Shown here: positions 1 to 5,887 of the stretch, piece by piece
How the letters are laid out: each line of letters opens with the position of its first letter
Numbering within the stretch: the stretch's first letter is position 1
Source of the DNA: DASXTK01 sp036505485
Lineage (GTDB): Bacteria > Actinomycetota > Acidimicrobiia > Acidimicrobiales > VFJN01
Assembly: GCA_036505485.1 (NCBI GenBank)
Contig: DASXTK010000275.1
Span: 1 to 10,343, forward strand
Direction of reading: 5' to 3'
Length of the DNA: 10,343 nt
Translations under genes and position numbers: made by a program
The notes under the pieces: model-generated
What the model was told of the DNA's origin: nothing
The model's database searches: none
Seen by the model: only the letters and a program-made list of their open reading frames with translations

Positions 1-204
1 GCCCGGCCGGTGCCCGCCCTGATCGGTCTCCGAGCGGTCGACCTGGCCGCCGGAGCCCAGGTCCCGGGTTTGGCTCCTCGTGTCCAGGCCGCGGCGCACA
101 GTGCCGCGGCCGCACTGCATCCCGACCGCGCCGGCGAGACCCAGGCCACCGGCCGGCGCCCACACCGCCGGCGGCGTCCGAGAGGAGGGATAGCGACGTC
201 GTAG
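1..204 (+). CDS. srlM: C-terminal end of a GutM/SrlM-type glucitol operon activator (5' end outside window)
   Basis: The first reading frame is open from the window edge to a TAG at 202-204 and gives the last 67 residues of a protein. Its opening, ARPVPALIGLRAVDL followed by an Ala-rich AAAHSAAAAL stretch, lines up by eye with the C-terminus of E. coli SrlM (ARPQKIPAITGMHAGDL, then NALSLALKL). In E. coli, SrlM is a small membrane-anchored activator of the sorbitol operon. After the matching part there is an Arg/Pro-rich tail of about 30 residues not found in the E. coli protein. Its place just before srlA, with a 60-bp gap, supports the call because gutM often travels with this permease. The match is short, so this is likely rather than certain. 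A GTG at 10 is internal and should not be taken as the start. Confidence 0.58.
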   Translation, partial: ARPVPALIGLRAVDLAAGAQVPGLAPRVQAAAHSAAAALHPDRAGETQATGRRPHRRRRPRGGIATS

Positions 205-264
205 GCGCGAACCGTCGGCTTCAACGGGCAGCGGCCTCGCCTGTCCGGGAAGGAGTGGGAATCA

Positions 265-906
265 GTGGCCGACCTCTTGCTGTTCTCCGGCAGTCCGCCG
301 GTGGCAGGCATCAACGACACTCTCGGCCAGTGGGCCGAGAACTTCATCGGCGTGTTCCGCCAGGGTGGGGAGACCTTCGTCGGCCTGGTCACCGGCATCA
401 TCCCCCTGCTGATCGTGCTCCTCACCGCGGTCCATGCCCTGATCAAGATGATCGGGCCGGAGCGGATCGACAAGGTCGGTGAGATGGCCGGGCGGCCCGG
501 CCTGCAGTACTACCCGATCCGCTATCTTGTCCTGCCGGTCCTGGCCGTGTTCTTCCTGACCAATCCGATGGCCTACACCATGGGCCGATTCCTTCCAGAG
601 CGGGACAAGCCGGCGTTCTACGACGCGGCGGTCAGCTTCGTCCATCCCCCGCTCGGGCTGTTCCCGCATGTCAACGCCGGTGAGCTGTTCGTCTACGCCG
701 GCATCGCCGCCGGGATCACGAAACTCGGCCGGCCGCTCGGCGACCTGGCCGTCCGGTACTTCTACGTCGGCCTGATCGTGATCTTCATGCGTGGCATCGT
801 GACCGAGACGATCAGCAGGATCATGTTCGCGCGCCGCGCCCGCGAGGCCGAGGAGCCCGAGGTGGCGACCACGGCCGGCGAGCGCCCGGCTCCCGAGGGG
901 GCGTGA
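265..906 (+). CDS. srlA: PTS glucitol/sorbitol-family permease IIC subunit (SrlA)
   Basis: Integral membrane IIC subunit of a glucitol-family phosphotransferase permease; with the SrlE C domain it forms the channel through which the polyol enters while being phosphorylated. The 213 residues match E. coli SrlA along their length: GGETFVGLVTGIIPLLI (35-50), LTNPMAYTMGRFLPE (98-112) and GLFPHVNAGELFVYAGIA (131-148) are near-identical blocks. Hydrophobic segments lie at about 38-63, 87-107, 139-154 and 160-182. The GTG start at 265 has AAGGAG at 250-255, nine bases upstream. A charged tail (about 190-213) is longer than in E. coli. The stop overlaps or abuts the next gene. The family is certain; the natural substrate need not be sorbitol, since no sorbitol-6-phosphate dehydrogenase follows. 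Confidence 0.93.
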   Translation: MADLLLFSGSPPVAGINDTLGQWAENFIGVFRQGGETFVGLVTGIIPLLIVLLTAVHALIKMIGPERIDKVGEMAGRPGLQYYPIRYLVLPVLAVFFLTNPMAYTMGRFLPERDKPAFYDAAVSFVHPPLGLFPHVNAGELFVYAGIAAGITKLGRPLGDLAVRYFYVGLIVIFMRGIVTETISRIMFARRAREAEEPEVATTAGERPAPEGA

Positions 907-908
907 GC

Positions 909-1451
909 ATGGAAACGATCAACTCCCTGCTGAACCGCATCGGCCGGACCGTCGGCGGGGTCGTCGGCGCGCTCTACCAGTCCGGGCGTGAGGCCATCGA
1001 CATGGTGATCCGCAACGTCCTGCCCTTCATGGCTTTCATCTCGCTGATCATCGGCTTCATCCTGGCCACCGGGATCGGCAAGTTCATCGCCGACCACCTG
1101 ACCCCGCTCGCCTCCAGCCTGCCCGGGCTGCTGCTGATGAGCATCATCTGCGCCCTGCCCGTGCTGTCGCCGCTGCTGGGGCCGGGCGCGGTCATCGCCC
1201 AGATCGTCGGCACGCTGATCGGCGTGCAGATCGGCCAGGGCAAGATCCCGCCGCAGTACTCGCTGCCTGCCCTGTTCGCGATCAACCCGCAGGTCGGCTG
1301 CGACTTCATCCCGGTCGGGCTGGCCCTCGGGGAGGCCGAGCCGGAGACGGTCGAGGTCGGGGTGCCGGCGGTGCTGTTCTCCCGGATGGTCACCGGGCCC
1401 GCGGCCGTGGTCATCGCATACCTGTTCAGCTTCGGCCTGTACACGGGCTAG
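909..1451 (+). CDS. srlE: PTS glucitol-family permease, C domain of SrlE as a separate gene
   Basis: This 180-residue protein equals the membrane C-terminal half of E. coli SrlE. Matching blocks include LYQSGREAIDMVIRNVLPF (22-40), LSPLLGPGAVIAQIVGTLIG (86-105) and ALFAINPQVGCDFIPVGLAL (121-140). Several hydrophobic segments are visible at about 37-58, 74-105 and 160-177. It lacks the phosphocysteine B domain, which is encoded by the next gene, so the usual B-then-C fusion is both split and reversed. Two starts are possible: GTG at 903, overlapping the srlA stop, or ATG at 909. GAGGGG at 895-900 sits eight bases before the ATG but only two before the GTG, so I chose 909. It likely pairs with SrlA to form the translocation unit. 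Many annotations would name it IIC or IIBC; it is neither alone. Confidence 0.88.
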   Translation: METINSLLNRIGRTVGGVVGALYQSGREAIDMVIRNVLPFMAFISLIIGFILATGIGKFIADHLTPLASSLPGLLLMSIICALPVLSPLLGPGAVIAQIVGTLIGVQIGQGKIPPQYSLPALFAINPQVGCDFIPVGLALGEAEPETVEVGVPAVLFSRMVTGPAAVVIAYLFSFGLYTG

Positions 1452-1481
1452 GAGCGGCTCGACAACGAGGAGGCTCGAGGA

Positions 1482-1853
1482 ATGGCGGAGTACAAGGCAG
1501 TGCGGGTCGAAGCCGGCCGTGGAGGCTGGGGCGGCCCGCTCACCATCAAGCCAACCGCGGAGCGGTCGCTGATCTACTCGGTGACCGGCGGTGGAATCCA
1601 CCCGGTGGCGCAGAGGATCGCAGAGATGACCGGCGGCGAAGCCTTCGACGGCTTCAAGAGCTCGGCGCCCTTCGACAAGATCGCGGTCGCGGTCATCGAC
1701 TGCGGTGGCACCGCCAGGGTCGGGGTCTACCCGATGAAGAAGGTCCCGACCGTCGACGTGCACGCCACCAGCCCGGCCGGCCCGCTGGCCATGTTCATCA
1801 AGGAGGACATCTTCGTTTCCGGAGTGGGGACGGAGAACGTCAAGGAAGCCTGA
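1482..1853 (+). CDS. srlE: PTS glucitol-family IIB domain (N-terminal half of SrlE) as a separate gene
   Basis: Cytoplasmic phosphocarrier that takes phosphate from IIA and hands it to the incoming polyol. The 123 residues match the N-terminal domain of E. coli SrlE: GRGGWGGPLTIKP (12-24), GGEAFDGFKS (51-60) and AVAVIDCGGTARVGVYP (68-84), which contains the phosphoryl-accepting cysteine, here Cys74. The C-terminal SGPLAQYIVEDIYVSGV block of E. coli is matched by AGPLAMFIKEDIFVSGVG. The protein ends exactly where the linker to the membrane domain begins in E. coli, so it is a complete domain and not a broken gene. ATG at 1482 is preceded by GAGGAGG at 1467-1473 with eight-base spacing. Its TGA shares a base with the ATG of the IIA gene (TGATG), which suggests coupled translation. 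Confidence 0.92.
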   Translation: MAEYKAVRVEAGRGGWGGPLTIKPTAERSLIYSVTGGGIHPVAQRIAEMTGGEAFDGFKSSAPFDKIAVAVIDCGGTARVGVYPMKKVPTVDVHATSPAGPLAMFIKEDIFVSGVGTENVKEA

Positions 1854-2254
1854 TGACCCCACCGCAGACACGCTATGCGACCACGGTCACCGCGGTGGGG
1901 GAACAGGTCGCCGAGTTCGTCGCCCAAGGCCTCCTGATCTGGTTCGCCGAGGGCGCACCCGAGGAGCTGCACTTCTTCGCCGTGCTGCACCAGCCGACCG
2001 TCACCACCGGCGGAGTGCGCCCAGGTGATCTTGTCCGCATCGACGACCTGGAGTTCCGGGTCACCGCGGTCGGTGAGGTGGCGAACGACAACATGGTCAA
2101 CCTCGGCCACATGGACCTGAAGGCCAACGGCGCCGAGGAGGCGCCGCTGCCTGGCGACATCTGCCTGGAGGAGCTGCCGCTGCCCGAACCGCGGCCGGGC
2201 AGCACGCTCCTGATCGAAGGAGAGGCCGCCGAGGCCGATCCCACAAGAAGGTGA
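1853..2254 (+). CDS. srlB: PTS glucitol-family IIA subunit (SrlB)
   Basis: Cytoplasmic IIA subunit that receives phosphate from HPr and passes it to IIB. It has 133 residues (E. coli SrlB has 123). The blocks FAEGAPEEL (31-39), VRPGDL (56-61), FRVTAVGEVANDNMVNLGHM (68-87) and the final PGSTLLIEGE match E. coli FREGAPADL, LHPGL, YPVTAVGSVAEDNLRELGHV and PGSVLKFE. His46 aligns with the phospho-histidine His43 of the E. coli protein, and the surrounding FFAVLH matches YCFIH. AAGGA at 1842-1846 gives a six-base spacing to the ATG. The start shares a base with the IIB stop, and the 3' end runs into the Shine-Dalgarno region of the next gene. No enzyme I or HPr is in the window, so phosphate must come from general PTS proteins elsewhere. 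Confidence 0.92.
   Translation: MTPPQTRYATTVTAVGEQVAEFVAQGLLIWFAEGAPEELHFFAVLHQPTVTTGGVRPGDLVRIDDLEFRVTAVGEVANDNMVNLGHMDLKANGAEEAPLPGDICLEELPLPEPRPGSTLLIEGEAAEADPTRR
2245..2251 (+). promoter_or_regulatory. Ribosome binding site that decides the start of the DRL-like gene
   Basis: AAGAAGG lies inside the last codons of srlB. Three in-frame starts follow: GTG 2251, ATG 2254 and ATG 2260. Only ATG 2260 has normal spacing (eight bases); the other two lie on or two bases after the site. The resulting N-terminus, beginning MNLSTRL, puts the Rossmann strand about 18 residues in. Confidence 0.6.
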
Positions 2255-2259
2255 TGCGC

Positions 2260-3579
2260 ATGAACCTCTCCACCCGCCTGCGGGATCGTGAACGGGAGCT
2301 CGGTCGGCCGGTTCGGATCGGCCTCGCCGGCGCGGGCCAGATGGGCATCGGATTCGTCGCCCAGGTCCAGCGGATTCCGGGCATGGAGACCGCGGCGATC
2401 GCCGACGTCCTCCCCGGGCGGCCGCAGGCCGCGTTCGCCCAGGCCGGGATCAACGGCGTCGTCGAAGGCGACGACCCCGACCAGCTCGCCCAGGCGGTCG
2501 CCGACGGGCGGCCAGTCGGCCTTCCCGACGCCCGGATGCTGATCGACCTGCCGGTCGACGTGGTGGTCGACGCGACCGGTGTGCCCGACGTCGGCGCCCT
2601 GCTGGCCTACAGCGCGTTGCTGGGCGGCAAGGACGTGGCCACGCTCAACGCCGAGGCGGACGTGACCATCGGGCTGCTGCTGTCGCGGATGGCCCACAGC
2701 AGCGGCCAGGTCTATGCCCTCTGCAAGGGCGACGAGCCGGTCGAGGTCAAGGCGCTGTTCGACTTCGTCATCGACATCGGCTTCGAGGTGGTGTGCGCGG
2801 GCAAGGGCAAGAACAACCCGCTGCGGCCCCACGACACCCCGGACTCGGTCGCCGATGAGGCCGCCGGCAAGCACATGAACCCGAAGATGCTGGCCAGCTT
2901 CGTGGACGGCTCCAAGACGATGATCGAGTGCGCCTCGATGGCCAACGCCACCGGCCTCGAGTTGAGCCGGCGCGGCATGTACGGCCCGAAGACCACCGTT
3001 CCCGAGCTGGCCAACGTGTTCCGTCCGGCCAGCGATGGCGGGGTGCTGGACCGGCCGGGCGTGGTGGACTATGCGACCGGTCCGGTGGCGCCGGGCGTGT
3101 TCGTGGTCGGCCGCGCCGATCACCCGACGGTGATCGAGGAGATGGCCTACCTGGGAATGGGCAGTGGGCCCTACTACGCCTTCTATCGGCCCTACCACCT
3201 GGCCAGCCTGGAGGCCCCGCTGACGGTGGCCACGGCCGTGCTCGACCGGGTCTCCACGCTCGAGCCGGTGGCCTGGAAGGCCGAGGTGGTCGCCACGGCC
3301 AAGCGCGACCTGCACGCCGGGGACCGGATCGACGGCATCGGCGGCACCACCGTCTACGGCGTCGCCGACTCGGCCGAGGACGTCGCGGCCAATCAGCTGC
3401 TGCCGCTCGGCCTGGCGGCCAGGGCGACCGTGATCCGCGAGGTCCCCATCGACCAGCCGCTGACCTACGACGACGTCGAGCTCGACGACGGCTCGACCAT
3501 CCTGCAGCTGCGCCGGCTTCAGGATTCGCTGCTCAGCAATGGCCCGCCAGCCTCGCGCCCGTCGGTCCCGGGGACCTGA
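2260..3579 (+). CDS. COG4091 / DRL-like NAD(P)-dependent oxidoreductase with SAF-like domain (candidate MEP-DXP isomeroreductase)
   Basis: A 439-residue protein of the homoserine-dehydrogenase-like family COG4091. The N-terminal Rossmann fold shows IGLAGAGQMGIGF (20-32, GxGxxG at 24-29) and VVVDATG (101-107). The middle domain carries AGKGKNNP (180-187), MNPKMLASFVDGSKT (206-220), ANATGL (228-233) and FYRPYHL (308-314). A C-terminal SAF-like domain starts near 341 (VVATAKRDLHAGDRIDG, 343-359). Brucella abortus DRL, the DXR-like reductoisomerase of the MEP pathway, belongs to this family. It is not an ordinary homoserine dehydrogenase. Translation is probably coupled to srlB. It sits where E. 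coli has srlD, so it most likely acts on the phosphorylated product of the PTS. The last 14 or so residues look like a non-conserved tail. Family assignment is firm; DXP/MEP as substrate is inferred, and other COG4091 members may act on other sugar acids or phosphates. Confidence 0.85.
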   Translation: MNLSTRLRDRERELGRPVRIGLAGAGQMGIGFVAQVQRIPGMETAAIADVLPGRPQAAFAQAGINGVVEGDDPDQLAQAVADGRPVGLPDARMLIDLPVDVVVDATGVPDVGALLAYSALLGGKDVATLNAEADVTIGLLLSRMAHSSGQVYALCKGDEPVEVKALFDFVIDIGFEVVCAGKGKNNPLRPHDTPDSVADEAAGKHMNPKMLASFVDGSKTMIECASMANATGLELSRRGMYGPKTTVPELANVFRPASDGGVLDRPGVVDYATGPVAPGVFVVGRADHPTVIEEMAYLGMGSGPYYAFYRPYHLASLEAPLTVATAVLDRVSTLEPVAWKAEVVATAKRDLHAGDRIDGIGGTTVYGVADSAEDVAANQLLPLGLAARATVIREVPIDQPLTYDDVELDDGSTILQLRRLQDSLLSNGPPASRPSVPGT

Positions 3580-3795
3580 ACCAGCCGCAGGCGCCTCCGG
3601 ATGTTCGCCAGTTCCACCCCGTCCGCGCTCGACCACCACGACGAGCAAGGGCTGCTGTTCAGCGTGGTCGCCGCGGGCACGATCGAGGAAGTCAGCGAAC
3701 ACATCCTTCACGATCTTGCCGAGGTCACGAGGCGCGCCCCAGCTGCCCGCAGCCAACGAGATACATCGAGGTTCGAAGGAGTTGAAGTCCCGTGA
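3580..3795 (+). pseudogene. Probable remnant of an adenylate kinase C-terminus, or a 64-residue small gene
   Basis: The gap between the DRL-like gene and E1-alpha is open in one frame, the same frame as the upstream gene after its TGA. From about 3592 to 3723 the translation resembles the end of bacterial adenylate kinases: RLRMFASSTPSALDHH compares with RMKVYRDETAPLLEYY of mycobacterial Adk, and VVAAGTIEEV with VDAVGTMDEV. No P-loop, AMP-binding or lid part is present, so it cannot be a working kinase. Third positions are GC-rich until about 3735 and less so afterwards, close to the next start. The only ATG (3601) has no good Shine-Dalgarno. The frame ends at a GTGA overlap with the E1-alpha start, so translation of a small protein cannot be excluded. 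The likeness was judged by eye. Confidence 0.45.
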
Positions 3796-4883
3796 CCACA
3801 CTAGCTGAATCACCGGAAGACGCCAGGCGTGTGCTGGCCACGATGTGGGCCATCCGCCGGTTCGAGGAGGCGGTGGACGAGATGTTCGCCCGCGGTCTGC
3901 TCTACGGCACGATGCACCTGTCGATCGGGCAGGAGGCGTCGGCCACCGGCGCGTGCCTGGCCCTGCGAGACGACGACGTCATCACCTCGACCCACCGGGG
4001 GCACGGCCACTGCATCGCCAAAGGGGCCGACCTCGGCCGCATGATGGCCGAGCTGCTGGCCCGGGATACCGGTTACTGCCGCGGCCGGGGCGGTTCCATG
4101 CACATCGCCGACGTGAGCAAGGGCAACCTGGGCGCCAACGGGATCGTGGCCGGTGGGATCCCGATCGCCGTCGGCGCCGCCCTGGCCCTGAAGCTGCAGG
4201 GCACCGACAAGGTGGCGCTGTCGTTCTTCGGCGACGGCGCGACCAGCGAGGGCGCCTTTCATGAGAGTGTCAACCTGGCCGCCATCTGGGACCTGCCGGT
4301 GGTGTTTGTGTGTGAGAACAACCACTACGGGATGTCGATGTCGGTGGAGGAGGTGTCCCGGCTGGAGCGTGTCGCCGACCGGGCCGCCGGCTATGCCATT
4401 CCCGGGGGGAGCGTCGACGGCAACGACGTCGAGGCCGTGTACCAGGGTGTCAGCGAGGCGGTGGCCCATGCCCGGGCGGGTCGGGGGCCGACGCTCGTCG
4501 AGGCGATCACCTATCGCTGGAAGGGTCACTCCAAGAGCGACCAGAACCTGTACCGCACCCGTGAGGAGATCGAGTCCTGGCGGGCTCGTGATCCGATCGA
4601 CCGCTTCGAGCAGGCCGTGGTCGAGGCGGGGACCCTCGACGAGGCCGACCTGCAGAAGGTCCGTGACCAGGTCCGCGACGCGGTGCGTGACGCCGTCCGG
4701 ACTGGGCAGAGCGGCCCGCCGTCCTCGACCGACCTGCTCGCCGCCGTGTACGCGCCCAGTGAGGTGGACGCGCTGACCGTCACCGGTGACGGCGCGCCGC
4801 CCGCGTCTGGGCCGGCTGCGGCGCCCACGTCAGGACCGGTCGCCGCGGCTGCCGGAGTCCGGGGGGAGGCCGAAGCGCCATGA
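3792..4883 (+). CDS. acoA: Thiamin-dependent E1 alpha subunit, acetoin/pyruvate dehydrogenase type (AcoA-like)
   Basis: Alpha subunit of the heterotetrameric E1 that cleaves the substrate on thiamin diphosphate and transfers the acyl group to E2 lipoate. The 363 residues include TSTHRGHGH (66-74), RGGSMHIAD (99-107), LGANGIVAGG (113-122) and the thiamin-binding motif GDGATSEGAFHE to CENN (147-177). The LGANGIVAGG block and the ending DLLAAVY resemble Bacillus acetoin dehydrogenase AcoA (LGANGIVGGG, ELLTDVY) more than animal-type pyruvate dehydrogenase. An Ala/Pro-rich tail of about 33 residues follows. GTG at 3792 has AAGGAG at 3776-3781, ten bases away. It overlaps E1-beta by ATGA. The subunit type is certain. 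The substrate is open: pyruvate, a branched keto acid, acetoin or another acyloin; context favours an acyloin. Confidence 0.9.
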   Translation: MTTLAESPEDARRVLATMWAIRRFEEAVDEMFARGLLYGTMHLSIGQEASATGACLALRDDDVITSTHRGHGHCIAKGADLGRMMAELLARDTGYCRGRGGSMHIADVSKGNLGANGIVAGGIPIAVGAALALKLQGTDKVALSFFGDGATSEGAFHESVNLAAIWDLPVVFVCENNHYGMSMSVEEVSRLERVADRAAGYAIPGGSVDGNDVEAVYQGVSEAVAHARAGRGPTLVEAITYRWKGHSKSDQNLYRTREEIESWRARDPIDRFEQAVVEAGTLDEADLQKVRDQVRDAVRDAVRTGQSGPPSSTDLLAAVYAPSEVDALTVTGDGAPPASGPAAAPTSGPVAAAAGVRGEAEAP

Positions 4884-5887
4884 CCACGACCGAGACTCAA
4901 GTGGAGACGATGACCTTCGCCGAGGCGATCCGAGCTGCGCTGACCGAGGAGATGGAGGCCGACGAACGGGTCTTCGTCCTCGGCGAGGACATCGGCGTCT
5001 ATGGTGGCGCCTTCGGGGTGACCACCGGGATGCTGGACCGGTTCGGTGCGGAGCGGATCCGGGACACGCCGATCGCCGAGGAAGCGATCGTGGGGGCCGC
5101 CGTCGGCGCCGCCCTGTGCGGCATGCGCCCGGTGGCCGAGATGCAGTTCTCGGACTTCACCGCCCACGCCATGGATCAGCTGGTCAACCAGGCCGCCAAG
5201 GTCTATTTCATGCTCGGCGGGGCGGTCAGCGTCCCGCTGGTGGTCCGGCTGCCGTTCGGTTCGGGCACGGGCGCTGCCGCTCAGCACTCCCAGAGCCAGG
5301 AGGCCTGGTACGCGCACACGCCCGGCCTCAAGGTGGTGATGCCGTCCAACCCGGCCGATGCCAAGGGCCTGCTGCACGCGGCCATCCGTGACCCGAACCC
5401 GGTCGTGTTCATGGAGCACAAGCTGCTGTACCGGACGGCCTCGGGTCCGGTGCCGAAGGGGGATACGGTCATTCCTCTCGGTGTGGCCGCCGTGCCCCGC
5501 GAAGGTGGCGACCTGACCATCGTGGCCACCGGGATCATGGTGTCGCGCGCGCTGGCCGCCGCCGAGGAGCTGGCGGCCGTGGGCGTGGAGGCCACCGTGA
5601 TCGATCCGCGGACCCTCACACCGCTCGACGACGCCACCATCCTGGAACGGGTGCAGGCCACCGGCCGCGCCCTGCTGGTCCAGGAGGCGCCTCGCACGGC
5701 CGGGTTCATGGCCGAGATCTCGGCTCGCATCGCCGAGTCGGACACGCTGCACTACCTGCTCGCACCGGTCCGGCGGCTGAGCGGGCTGGACGCTCCGATC
5801 CCGTACAGCCCTGACCTGGAAAAGGCCTCCGTGCCGCAGGTGCCCGACATCGTGCAAGCCGGGCGGACCCTGGTGGAGGAATCCTGA
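4880..5887 (+). CDS. acoB: Thiamin-dependent E1 beta subunit, acetoin/pyruvate dehydrogenase type (AcoB-like)
   Basis: Beta subunit of the same E1; it completes the active site at the alpha-beta interface. The 335 residues show the family marks FVLGEDIGVYGGAFGVT (32-48), RDTPIAEEAIVGAAVG (61-76), MQFSDFTAHAMDQLVNQAAK (88-107), AAAQHSQS (132-139) and PGLKVVMPSNPADAKGLL (148-165), followed by the C-terminal transketolase-like domain with EATVIDPRTLTPLD. The length is usual for AcoB/PdhB. ATG at 4880 overlaps the E1-alpha stop, with a G-rich GGGGGGAGG at 4861-4869 ten bases upstream; a later ATG at 4910 has poor spacing. The stop shares a base with the E2 start. Separate alpha and beta genes followed by E2 without E3 match an aco/bkd-type layout. 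Confidence 0.92.
   Translation: MTTTETQVETMTFAEAIRAALTEEMEADERVFVLGEDIGVYGGAFGVTTGMLDRFGAERIRDTPIAEEAIVGAAVGAALCGMRPVAEMQFSDFTAHAMDQLVNQAAKVYFMLGGAVSVPLVVRLPFGSGTGAAAQHSQSQEAWYAHTPGLKVVMPSNPADAKGLLHAAIRDPNPVVFMEHKLLYRTASGPVPKGDTVIPLGVAAVPREGGDLTIVATGIMVSRALAAAEELAAVGVEATVIDPRTLTPLDDATILERVQATGRALLVQEAPRTAGFMAEISARIAESDTLHYLLAPVRRLSGLDAPIPYSPDLEKASVPQVPDIVQAGRTLVEES

Noticed and set aside
265..2254. Plain reading as a sorbitol utilisation operon
   Set aside because: The permease family fits, but no sorbitol-6-phosphate dehydrogenase is present and the downstream enzymes do not belong to sorbitol catabolism.
2260..3579. Naming the oxidoreductase homoserine dehydrogenase (hom)
   Set aside because: Only the Rossmann part is shared in style; the middle-domain motifs and the C-terminal SAF-like domain are those of COG4091, and there is no ACT domain or threonine-pathway neighbour.
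1873..3813. A 646-residue open frame antisense to srlB and the DRL-like gene, and similar long antisense frames across the operon
   Set aside because: They mirror strongly conserved plus-strand genes, their translations are low-complexity His/Arg/Gly-rich, and such shadows are usual in DNA with GC-rich third positions.
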